Assembly: GCA_934448295.1 (NCBI GenBank)
Contig: CAKSEY010000005.1
Location: 128,524-192,523 of the forward strand
Origin: an uncultured Oscillospiraceae bacterium
GTDB lineage: Bacteria; Bacillota; Clostridia; Oscillospirales; Ruminococcaceae
Length of the DNA: 64,000 nucleotides
Reading direction: 5' to 3'
The translations under genes and the position numbers were made by a program. Below the pieces are notes generated by a model that made no database searches, was not told where the DNA came from, and was given only the letters and a program-made list of their open reading frames with translations. Shown here piece by piece: positions 51,301 to 58,789 of this stretch (its first letter is position 1; every line of letters begins with the position of its first letter).

Positions 51301-51336
51301 CCCCGGATTTCGTGAGATTCCGGGGATTTTCCTTTT
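51301..51336 (+). terminator. Terminator after the AraC gene
   Basis: CCCCGGA (51301-51307) pairs with TCCGGGG (51319-51325), followed by ATTTTCCTTTTTG. A second inverted repeat CCAGGAA/TTCCTGG lies at 51252-51280. The remaining gap 51337-51720 holds only the promoter and leader below. Confidence 0.75.
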
Positions 51337-51478
51337 TGTTCGTGTTAATTTGACGTTAAGGAATATTGCAAAATTTTGCGGCGAAATGTCCGTTTGGCGC
51401 GTGTGAATGCGGTTTTGATGGGGTTTTCATTCGGAATAACGGCGGCTTTTCTCGTTTCAAGAAATTTCCAAAAACCTA

Positions 51479-51507
51479 TTGCATTTAAATCCAGAATATG
51501 GTATTAT
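51479..51507 (+). promoter_or_regulatory. Promoter for the Spo0A-like gene
   Basis: TTGCAT (51479-51484), a 17-base spacer and TATTAT (51502-51507). The leader of about 205 bases contains a GGCGGAA/TTCCGCC hairpin at 51553-51575. Near its end is GTTCCGACAAA (51687-51697), a one- or two-mismatch match to the Spo0A box in reverse. Confidence 0.55.
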
Positions 51508-51720
51508 TTAGTTACCGGACAGAAAAAGAACAAACGGAAGTCCGAAATAGCGCAGGCGGAATGGGGAAAGTTCCGCCGGGGAAAATATTGAACAACCTAA
51601 ACGTAACGCAGGCAGATATTCATTTTTGACATGTATCAGGAAGGCAAAGCACGATGAAGATATGCTGCCGGGGGAGCGTTTCAGGTGTTCCGACAAAGTA
51701 ATTATATGGAGGAAAAAATC

Positions 51721-52500
51721 ATGAACAGCAAGATCAAGGTACTTATCGGCAGCGACACAGCGGACTGCGGAATGGCATGGGCAGGCGCGCTGAAGGGCGC
51801 GGGAATGTACGCCATAACCCGCCACTGCGATGGAAACGCGGTGCTCAGCTCTATCAAATCAGAGGCGCCGGACGTGGCGGTGCTGGAGGCTAAAATGCCG
51901 TTCTGCGACGCAGTGGAGGTTATCCGCAGGCTCAAGACCGAGAAGAAGTACTGCCCGAATGTGCTTATTGTATCCGGCAGGGACGACCCCTCTCTGGAGC
52001 GCGAAGCCATGAACGCGGGCGCGGCGGGATTTATGGTGAAGCCGATAGACCCGCAGTACCTGGTGAGCCGTGTGACAAGGCTCTGCTCCAACCGCGAGGA
52101 GCCGGAGGCAGTACCAGACGAAACCGACCTTGAATGTGCGGTCACGGAAATAATCCACCAGGTGGGAATTCCGGCGCACATCAAGGGATATCACTACCTC
52201 CGCACGGCGATAATGCTTTCCGTCAACAACGACGAGATGATAAACTGCATAACCAAGCTGCTCTACCCCACCGTTGCCAAGTACTACCAGACCACCAGCT
52301 CCCGCGTGGAGAGGGCTATCCGCCATGCCATTGAGATAGCGTGGGACAGAGGAGATGTGGACGTGCTGACCAGGATATTCTCCTACACGGTGCACACCAC
52401 CCGCGGCAAGCCCACCAACTCTGAGTTCATCGCGCTTATCGCAGACCACCTGCGGCTGAAATTCAAGCAGAAAAACGCAATCCCCGCTTATCAGAGATAA
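51721..52500 (+). CDS. spo0A: Spo0A-type response regulator with altered receiver
   Basis: A 259-residue regulator: receiver domain 1-122 and Spo0A C-terminal DNA-binding domain about 137-255. The DNA-binding half is highly typical (VGIPAHIKGYHYLRTAI, RVERAIRHAIEIAWDRG, GKPTNSEFIALIADHLRL). In the receiver the acidic pair is Ser11-Asp12 and the phospho-acceptor Asp is Glu56 (VLEAKMP where Spo0A has LDIIMP), while the switch Ser and Lys (VKPID) remain. It may therefore be active without phosphorylation. The start follows GGAGG and begins MNSKIKVLIG. Confidence 0.9.
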   Translation: MNSKIKVLIGSDTADCGMAWAGALKGAGMYAITRHCDGNAVLSSIKSEAPDVAVLEAKMPFCDAVEVIRRLKTEKKYCPNVLIVSGRDDPSLEREAMNAGAAGFMVKPIDPQYLVSRVTRLCSNREEPEAVPDETDLECAVTEIIHQVGIPAHIKGYHYLRTAIMLSVNNDEMINCITKLLYPTVAKYYQTTSSRVERAIRHAIEIAWDRGDVDVLTRIFSYTVHTTRGKPTNSEFIALIADHLRLKFKQKNAIPAYQR

Positions 52501-52591
52501 AGGCGCAAACGCGCTCCTCGGCGAATGGGACGATTAAGTATATTAAGAAAAGAACTAAAACGAATATAACATCAGAAAATAATAAAAATAT

Positions 52592-52611
52592 GGGGGGACG
52601 AAAGTTCCCCC
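52592..52611 (+). terminator. Hairpin after the Spo0A-like gene
   Basis: GGGGGGAC pairs with GTTCCCCC around a GAAA loop. It has no T-tract. The 376-base gap 52501-52876 otherwise holds a weak ACAGCG/CGCTGT hairpin near 52786-52812 and no gene. Confidence 0.55.
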
Positions 52612-52832
52612 AAAAGCTTGTCCAAAAGTCCGGATGGTAACGTGCTGCATGGAGAAATCAGGCATTAACATGCCTCGCTTTATTCAGCGTGTACCTGACC
52701 AGCACCAAAAACTGCGCTGAGCTGCCTGCTGCGCCGCTCATGCGCACTCCCCGTCCGTGAGAGCCACGCTCTTTTTTCACGGAAAACACAGCGAAAAAAG
52801 AAAGCGCTGTATGCGAATTATACAGGCAGATC

Positions 52833-52859
52833 AAAAGGGAGAGCTTCCACTCTCCCTTT
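52833..52859 (-). terminator. Terminator of the GGDEF gene
   Basis: On the minus strand AAAGGGAGAG (52850-52859 side) pairs with CTCTCCCTTT (52834-52843 side), followed by TTGAT. Confidence 0.75.
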
Positions 52860-52876
52860 AATGCTATTTGTGTATG

Positions 52877-54826
52877 TCAGATGAACGCGTAATTGGATTT
52901 TCCGTTCTTCTTAACTGAATACATCGCGTCATCAGCCTTGCCGATGATGTACTCAACGCGGGTGTTGTAGTCGTCCTTGATCATCGAGATACCGATGGAA
53001 ACGCTGACTGTCAGGTGAATCCCGTCGCAGTCGAAGCCCTCTTCAAGTCTCGAGATAACGTCCTGCGCAACGCGCGTGGGGTCGTTTATCTCAGCGTTGC
53101 GGACGCAGGCAATGAACTCGTCTCCGCCGTAGCGCCCTGCGAAGCCGAACTCGCCAACGACATTCTTTAACGTGCGTGCAACGAATTTCAGCACCTGGTC
53201 GCCGGTGGCGTGACTGTACTGGTCGTTGTAATGCTTGAAGTCGTCTACGTCAACGAAAAGTACCGCCATCTCGGACTTACGCGCCTCGGACAGTGTGATC
53301 TCGTTGTCGATCTGGCTTTCAATAGTCTCGCGGTTGTAGAGCTCCGTGAGGGCGTCAAAGCTTGCTCTTGCGGTGAGCTGCTGCTCGCTCTTCTTCGCGC
53401 GGTCGATGTCAAGAATGACTCCGACTACCTTGAGCGGGTTGCCCTCCTTGTCGTGGAGGGTCGCGGTTCTGATGAGCACCCAGATATAATCGCCGTAGAT
53501 GTTCTTCATACGGTACTCGTTGTGCTTGAATTCCTCGCCGCGCCCGAGCTTCTCCAGGTCGGACTTGTAGCGCTCCGCGTCCTCGTCATGCAGCTTCGCT
53601 TTAAGCAGGAAGCTGTCGCCGAAGTGGTCGGACGGCGCACGGTAGCTGAACTTCTTATTGAAGTTGTTGGAGAAGAATACCTCGTTTGTCTTGAAGTTCC
53701 ACTCGAATATGATGTTGTCGGACATCTCGGTGATGGTGCGGTATCTGTCCTCGCTGACAACTATCTCGTCAAGCAGGTTGTTGAACGCACGGGACATCTG
53801 TCCGTACTCGTTGTTGCTGACCGCCGTGGGTATTCTAGCCTCATGGTCGCCGCGGCGTACCTTTTCAAGAGTTTCCTCAATGGTCTTAAGCGGCTTGGTG
53901 ACGAGGATAGAAACAACTATCGCGCCGGCAATGACCACCAGTGAAAGCAGCACCACAGCCACAACTATTGAATTTCTGACAGAGTTGGAATAATAGTTCG
54001 CGTTGCCTTTTACCGGGCAGCTTGCAATGGCGATAAGTCCGTGTTCACCGCCTACCTTGACCATTGCCGCGTAGTAAGTCTCGGTGCCGTTCGTGGGGGT
54101 GTATTCGATTATCTCCACGGGAGATTCATCGGTAAGCGAATCTATCCTTGACTTGAATACGTCTGCGGGATATTCGTAGAAAAGGTTGATCTTGAAGTTA
54201 TCAACTATGCTGTAATTGTGGTTAGCCGAGGAATCCGCGACAGCGACTGAGCCGTTATAGAACGTGCTTCCGCCCGCCGCCTCATACAGGAAGCCGTGGT
54301 CAGAGAGCTTGAAGTTCATTATCAGCGTGGACTTTCCGGCGGAATGTTTGATGAACATGGTCGGATTCTTTCCGCCGCCGGTGGCCTCCGGGTTCACGAT
54401 GGAGTTAAAGAACAGAGCGTCGTCGGGATACTCTGCATAGCTGGCGAAGTTGTCAAGCACCTGCCCTGCCTTGCCTGCGCTTCCGCAGAATATGTTACCG
54501 TCCTTGTCGACCATCAGTATGGACTCTATGTTGGTATCTGCCTCGGCAAGCTGAGACAGCAGGTTTCCGGCGTGGTCGTTCGCCTTCTGGTCTGAAAGGG
54601 CGGTCTGTACGTCCGGGTCTCCGAGAAGCGTATTCAGTTCCCCGGTAACGGAATTGATGTAGGTCTGGAGCGTGTAACGCTCGTTTTCCGCCATATCCTT
54701 TATGGTATTGCGGAATTCACTGTCGCCGTCCTTATCCACCAGAATACCGGCGAATACCGCATATACCACCATCGGCAGTATAGCGAACAGCATCGCGCTG
54801 ATCATCAGCATTGTTCTGATCTTCAT
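52877..54826 (-). CDS. Membrane sensor diguanylate cyclase (Cache-HAMP-PAS-GGDEF)
   Basis: A 649-residue membrane protein: helix 1 (about 7-29), an extracellular Cache-like sensor (about 35-280), helix 2 (about 287-311), HAMP (about 312-362), PAS (about 370-485) and GGDEF (489-649). The signature RYGGDEF at 565-571 is intact, so it should make c-di-GMP from GTP. The RxxD inhibitory site upstream of it is absent (EFGF in its place), which suggests no product inhibition. It may be countered by the HD-GYP protein at 3428-4561. Confidence 0.93.
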   Translation of the reverse strand: MKIRTMLMISAMLFAILPMVVYAVFAGILVDKDGDSEFRNTIKDMAENERYTLQTYINSVTGELNTLLGDPDVQTALSDQKANDHAGNLLSQLAEADTNIESILMVDKDGNIFCGSAGKAGQVLDNFASYAEYPDDALFFNSIVNPEATGGGKNPTMFIKHSAGKSTLIMNFKLSDHGFLYEAAGGSTFYNGSVAVADSSANHNYSIVDNFKINLFYEYPADVFKSRIDSLTDESPVEIIEYTPTNGTETYYAAMVKVGGEHGLIAIASCPVKGNANYYSNSVRNSIVVAVVLLSLVVIAGAIVVSILVTKPLKTIEETLEKVRRGDHEARIPTAVSNNEYGQMSRAFNNLLDEIVVSEDRYRTITEMSDNIIFEWNFKTNEVFFSNNFNKKFSYRAPSDHFGDSFLLKAKLHDEDAERYKSDLEKLGRGEEFKHNEYRMKNIYGDYIWVLIRTATLHDKEGNPLKVVGVILDIDRAKKSEQQLTARASFDALTELYNRETIESQIDNEITLSEARKSEMAVLFVDVDDFKHYNDQYSHATGDQVLKFVARTLKNVVGEFGFAGRYGGDEFIACVRNAEINDPTRVAQDVISRLEEGFDCDGIHLTVSVSIGISMIKDDYNTRVEYIIGKADDAMYSVKKNGKSNYAFI

Positions 54827-54890
54827 TTATATACTCTCCCCGTTCCTTTCTGCGTAAGCAGAGTATTTTATGGCATGGTTATTTAGTTTT

Positions 54891-54919
54891 AGTATACCAC
54901 AAAAAAACCGTTCTGTAAA
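54891..54919 (-). promoter_or_regulatory. Promoter for the GGDEF gene
   Basis: TTTACA (minus strand, 54914-54919), a 17-base spacer and TATACT (54891-54896), about 60 bases before the start. Confidence 0.7.
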
Positions 54920-55048
54920 CACTTAAACAATAATAATTTGACCCTAAAGGGCATTTTTATTGAACCTGCACAAATCCCGCAAAACTATTTTGTGAACAAT
55001 ACAGATACCTGCTTTTTTATTAAAAATGGATATATTTGAAAAAACCGC

Positions 55049-55077
55049 TTGAATAAAGGCCGAATCTGTGATATAAT
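55049..55077 (+). promoter_or_regulatory. Promoter for the repeat protein
   Basis: TTGAAT (55049-55054), a 17-base spacer and TATAAT (55072-55077), about 36 bases before the start codon, with CCGGAGGG upstream of the ATG. Confidence 0.75.
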
Positions 55078-55119
55078 TATGTTAATAATGTACAGTACAC
55101 ACCGGAGGGTCAATATATC

Positions 55120-56988
55120 ATGGGCAATGTATTAAAATCCAGCCGATACCGCATAGTGGATAACCGGGCTTTCGAGATGCCGCTTCCGCTTAAATTCACC
55201 GTATTAATGGAGGACGCACAGATATGCTCCTACCTTGTGGACGAGGAAGAACGGGTATCCTACGACATAATCACCAAATACAAGGAGCAGATGCTCACCA
55301 CCATACAGCGCCCGCTGAACATCTCCGATATATATTATCTCTTTTCCTGCCGGGTATTCCAGGACAGGACTCCGTTTACATATCCGATACTTGACAGAAT
55401 GGGTCTTGACAAGTACAACGTATACAATATTCTGACCCGCACGCACGGAATTTCCCCATACGACGAATATTGGATAAGATTTGACGGCGAAAAGCTGAAC
55501 TACGAACAGGCGCTGAAGCAGTTCAAGGAATACGTTATCGACGCCGAGGCTCAGCCTGCGGAGACCCACGCAATGGCGGCTCCGGGGGTTCAGATCGGGA
55601 ATATTCCGGCCCCGGCGGAGACTGAGAAAAAGCCGAACGTTTCAGCGATACTCAACCAGAACAAGGTGGATGTGGAGGCCCTCACCGCCGGAAGCCACAG
55701 ACCCGTCTGCATTGCCCCGGACGAATCCTACGCCCCCGCAATGGAGCTTGAAAATAACAAGATGTCCGAGGACGAGATCGAAAAGCTTCTTCACTCGGTC
55801 GGCATAGATGATGAAGATGAAAACGATACCCACGCAGACGGCAGTGCGCCTGATATCGCCATCGGGGACGCCGAAGCAGTCGCAGTTGACGGCTCCAGCC
55901 GCTCTGAGGAGTACTCAGAGCCTTCTGGCGGAAAAATGTCCCAGGAGGATATTGAGAAGCTCCTCACCGCAAGCGCTCCGGCTGAGCCTGAGCCAGCTCC
56001 CGCGCCTGCTGAGCCCTCCGGCGGAAAGATGTCCCAGGAGGATATTGAGAAGCTCCTCGCCGCAAATGCTCCCGCTGAGCCCGAGCCCGCTCCCGCACCT
56101 GCTGAGCCTTCCGTCGGAAAAATGTCCCAGGAGGATATAGAGAAGCTCCTTGCCGCAAGCGCTCCCGCAGAGCCCGCTCCCGAGCCTGCCGAGCCCTCCG
56201 GTGGAAAGATGTCACAGGAGGATATAGAGAAGCTCCTTGCCGCAAGCGCTCCCGCAGAGCCCGAGCCTGCTCCTGAGCCTGCCGAGCCCTCCGGCGGAAA
56301 GATGTCCCAGGAGGATATCGAGAAGCTCCTCGCCGCAAGCGCTCCCGCAGAGCCCGAGCCTGCCCCCGCAGAGCCTGAGCCCGCTCCCGCGCCTGCCGAG
56401 CCCTCCGGCGGAAAGATGTCCCAGGAGGATATCGAGAAACTCCTCGCCGCAAGCGCTCCCGCAGAGCCTGCTCCCGAGCCTGCCGGGCCCTCCGGCGGAA
56501 AGATGTCCCAGGAGGATATCGAGAAGCTCCTCGCCGCAAGCGCTCCCGCTGAGCCCGAGCCTGCCCCCGCAGAGCCTGAGTCCGCTCCCGCGCCTGCCGA
56601 GCCCTCCGGCGGAAAGATGTCCCAGGAGGATATCGAGAAGCTCCTCGCCGCAAGCGCTCCGGCTGAGCCTGAGCCCGCTCCCGCGCCTGCCCCGGCAAAG
56701 TCCGCTGGTAGGAAATCATCGCACCGCGACACGAAGAAAGCGCTTCTGGAAAGGCTTGCTCCCGGGGCTTCGTCAGCAAAGGCGGAATCCTCCCCCGCTG
56801 ACGGAAAGATGTCCCACACCGATATAGAAAAGGCGTATATGGAGCGCCTCGCCCCGGCTTCCGCAGAGACAGAGCCGGAAAAAAACGAGCCGGAAAAGGT
56901 TCCTGAAACCTCCCCCGCAGGCGGTAAAATGTCCCAGGACGATATTGAGGCTCTCCTCAGCAGCATGCAGGAGGAAGCCAACAAGTAA
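55120..56988 (+). CDS. Repeat protein with about twelve FliM/FliN-like SQEDIEKLL motifs
   Basis: A 622-residue soluble protein with no signal or membrane helix. Residues 1-145 form a globular domain of unknown family (segments LYDEYWIRFDGEKLNYEQ-like near 118-130). After a linker comes KMSEDEIEKLL at 214, then eight near-identical units GGKMSQEDIEKLLAASAP joined by Ala/Pro/Glu spacers (about 270-525). Two degenerate units (RDTKKALLERL, HTDIEKAYMERL) and a last GGKMSQDDIEALLSSMQEE (601-619) follow. The unit closely resembles the N-terminal EIDALL motif with which FliM and FliN/FliY bind CheY-P or CheC. The function is unknown; a scaffold or decoy is possible. Confidence 0.85.
   Translation: MGNVLKSSRYRIVDNRAFEMPLPLKFTVLMEDAQICSYLVDEEERVSYDIITKYKEQMLTTIQRPLNISDIYYLFSCRVFQDRTPFTYPILDRMGLDKYNVYNILTRTHGISPYDEYWIRFDGEKLNYEQALKQFKEYVIDAEAQPAETHAMAAPGVQIGNIPAPAETEKKPNVSAILNQNKVDVEALTAGSHRPVCIAPDESYAPAMELENNKMSEDEIEKLLHSVGIDDEDENDTHADGSAPDIAIGDAEAVAVDGSSRSEEYSEPSGGKMSQEDIEKLLTASAPAEPEPAPAPAEPSGGKMSQEDIEKLLAANAPAEPEPAPAPAEPSVGKMSQEDIEKLLAASAPAEPAPEPAEPSGGKMSQEDIEKLLAASAPAEPEPAPEPAEPSGGKMSQEDIEKLLAASAPAEPEPAPAEPEPAPAPAEPSGGKMSQEDIEKLLAASAPAEPAPEPAGPSGGKMSQEDIEKLLAASAPAEPEPAPAEPESAPAPAEPSGGKMSQEDIEKLLAASAPAEPEPAPAPAPAKSAGRKSSHRDTKKALLERLAPGASSAKAESSPADGKMSHTDIEKAYMERLAPASAETEPEKNEPEKVPETSPAGGKMSQDDIEALLSSMQEEANK
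55921..56700 (+). repeat. Tandem coding repeat, eight units of about 87-114 bases
   Basis: Each unit begins CCTCTGGCGGAAAGATGTCC-like and contains CAGGAGGATAT and GAGAAGCTCCT, then a variable CCC-GCT-GAG-rich spacer that changes length in multiples of three. Near-identity of the units at the DNA level points to recent expansion or homogenisation. Confidence 0.9.
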
Positions 56989-57054
56989 TCACAGATTTGG
57001 ACATATTTCATAAAAGTTTCACACAGGCGGGTCGTTTTTTTCACACAGATGTGA

Positions 57055-57060
57055 TATAAT
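57055..57060 (+). promoter_or_regulatory. -10 element upstream of relQ
   Basis: A TATAAT preceded by GTGA (extended -10-like) lies 32 bases before the relQ start. A matching -35 is not evident. Confidence 0.45.
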
Positions 57061-57091
57061 GAATACGCTTGAATTGTGAAAGGACGCAGAA

Positions 57092-57775
57092 ATGGCAAAA
57101 GAAAAACAACGTTCATTTGAGCTGGAGCCGGTGCAGCAGCTTATCCCCGCCGACTCCCAGCAGAAAATAATGGAACAGCTCTACCAGTTCATGGAGCTGG
57201 AGCACCTGTATGAATCCGCGATACGCGAGGTCAAAACCAAGCTTGAGATACTTGACAGCGAATTCAAGACAAAGTACGACCACAATCCTATACATCACCT
57301 TGAGGACAGAGTGAAGTCCCCGCAGAGCATTCTTGAGAAGCTCAACCGCAAGGGAATACCGTTCAGCTGCGAAAACGCAAAGAACGAGCTGAACGACATT
57401 GCGGGCGTGCGGGTCGTCTGCAACTACATCGACGATATCTACACGGTCGCCGACCTGCTGACCGCCCAGGATGATGTGGAGCTCGTCAAGCGGAAGGACT
57501 ACATACAAAACCCAAAGCCCAACGGGTACCGCAGCCTTCATCTGGTGATAGAGACCCCCGTGTACCTCTCCGAGAAAAAGGAGCTGGTTCACGTTGAGGT
57601 GCAGATACGCACCATCGCGATGAACTTCTGGGCTACTCTGGAGCACGACCTGAAATACAAGACCGACAGCATTGTTTCGGCTGACCTCGCCTCTCAGCTG
57701 AAGGACTGCGCCGAAACCATCGCCCAGACAGACCAGCAGATGCAGGACATCTACAAAGCTCTGCACGAGATATGA
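57092..57775 (+). CDS. relQ: Small alarmone synthetase, GTP pyrophosphokinase
   Basis: A 227-residue single-domain (p)ppGpp synthetase without hydrolase or regulatory domains. The synthetase core includes RVKSPQSILEKLNRKG (G-loop region, about 72-87), NDIAGVRVVCNYIDDIY (about 103-119), PKPNGYRSLHLVIETP and HVEVQIRTIAMNFWATLEHDLKYK. The length and C-terminal helices fit RelQ. It makes (p)ppGpp from ATP and GTP or GDP in stress. GAAAGGACG precedes the ATG. Confidence 0.93.
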   Translation: MAKEKQRSFELEPVQQLIPADSQQKIMEQLYQFMELEHLYESAIREVKTKLEILDSEFKTKYDHNPIHHLEDRVKSPQSILEKLNRKGIPFSCENAKNELNDIAGVRVVCNYIDDIYTVADLLTAQDDVELVKRKDYIQNPKPNGYRSLHLVIETPVYLSEKKELVHVEVQIRTIAMNFWATLEHDLKYKTDSIVSADLASQLKDCAETIAQTDQQMQDIYKALHEI

Positions 57776-57786
57776 TTTGTCGAAAA
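57776..57786 (+). promoter_or_regulatory. Spo0A-box-like sequence after relQ
   Basis: TTTGTCGAAAA directly after the relQ stop is an exact match to the classical 0A-box core. Its place between a stop codon and a terminator is unusual for an operator, so it may be chance. Confidence 0.3.
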
Positions 57787-57823
57787 GTGTATCTTTAGCG
57801 CGATATTACAAAAGGTAATAATT

Positions 57824-57849
57824 AAGGAGAGCTAAATGCTCTCCTTTTT
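57824..57849 (+). terminator. Terminator of relQ
   Basis: AAGGAGAGC (57824-57832) pairs with GCTCTCCTT (57838-57846), followed by TTTC. Confidence 0.85.
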
Positions 57850-57859
57850 CAATACATAA

Positions 57860-58354
57860 TCAGTGCATAAAATGTGCGATGAATCCTGGAACTTCCTCCG
57901 GTCTTATACCGAGGACAAATGAAAACTCACCGTTTATCATATCCTCGGCGGCATGGAGCGTCCGTTCATCTGATGAATTCAGCGACTTCCCCTGCGCTTC
58001 ACGGCGCTGTTTTTCAAGGTAGATGCTCCTCAGCATTGCCGCAGTCCTGACGATATCGCCGCCGGAAAGCACTTCGGCATGGCGCCGCCTGCGCTCCAGC
58101 GGATCCGGACACCATTCCTCCGCCGCTCCCATCTCTTGTATCATATCCATTATTTCCTCACGGGTGTGTACCGCACGAAGCTTCTCGCACGCGGTTTCCC
58201 TCGGGACGTAATAACGCGCCCCGGCTGAGTTCACGGGGATCAGCACGCAGTATTCCCGCTCGTGAACGCCGTCCACGCATTTCTTTTCAAAGCCCTCAAC
58301 ACAGCATAGCTCCGTGTTCCTGTAAATAACGTGTTCCCCTGCCCTTGGTTCCAT
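57860..58354 (-). CDS. CarD-like transcription factor
   Basis: A 164-residue protein with an N-terminal CarD/CdnL RNA-polymerase-interacting domain (GEHVIYRNTELCCVEGFEKK...YYVPRE, about 5-57) and a helical C-terminal half that in this family contacts promoter DNA. It may tune transcription initiation, as CarD does. The start at 58354 follows AGAAAGGAG; a longer frame upstream includes the promoter. A CXXC-like pair is absent but two adjacent Cys (15-16) are present. Confidence 0.85.
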   Translation of the reverse strand: MEPRAGEHVIYRNTELCCVEGFEKKCVDGVHEREYCVLIPVNSAGARYYVPRETACEKLRAVHTREEIMDMIQEMGAAEEWCPDPLERRRRHAEVLSGGDIVRTAAMLRSIYLEKQRREAQGKSLNSSDERTLHAAEDMINGEFSFVLGIRPEEVPGFIAHFMH

Positions 58355-58394
58355 GGTTTCTCCTTTCTGACGCCTGTCCGATAGGTACATATTA

Positions 58395-58423
58395 ATTATA
58401 TCATATATCCGTTCCTGATTCAA
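58395..58423 (-). promoter_or_regulatory. Promoter for the CarD-like gene
   Basis: TTGAAT (minus strand, 58418-58423), a 17-base spacer and TATAAT (58395-58400). The rest of the 435-base gap to 58789 is AT-rich without a gene. Confidence 0.7.
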
Positions 58424-58680
58424 AGGAAATACTGTACAATTTTCACTATATCGTTTTGTGTATTTTTCTTGTTCATTATACAGAGCGTATATCAATGAAG
58501 CTTTTGTTTGTTTTGTATTATTTCGCAGAATTATACAATTAGTATATTAGTTTTCGCTTTTCCCCGCACCATGTCGATACCGCCCTATCATACCGTAACC
58601 AAAAAAGACATAACCAAAACCATATTTTATAAGAAAACAACGAAAAATACCGCCAATGCAGGTTTTTTTGCCGTTTGCTG

Positions 58681-58709
58681 TTGAAACGCGCCGCGAAATG
58701 TGCTATAAT
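58681..58709 (+). promoter_or_regulatory. Promoter for the glycan-assembly fusion gene
   Basis: TTGAAA (58681-58686), a 17-base spacer and TATAAT (58704-58709), with a leader of about 75 bases and AAAGG before the ATG. Confidence 0.75.
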
Positions 58710-58789
58710 AGATATAAGTGTTTATATAAGGATTCACACATTCGCTTGATCGGATATAAAAAACTATACTATTAATAAAGGTACTGCTG

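Noticed and set aside
55921..56700. CRISPR array
   Set aside because: The repeats are coding, in frame, of variable spacer length, and the spacers are all similar Pro/Ala/Glu codons; no cas gene is nearby.
55791..57116. 441-codon minus-strand frame with Ser/Ala/Gly repeats opposite the repeat protein
   Set aside because: Its repeats are the antisense of the plus-strand repeats. The plus-strand frame has promoter, ribosome-binding site and the meaningful EIDALL-like motif.
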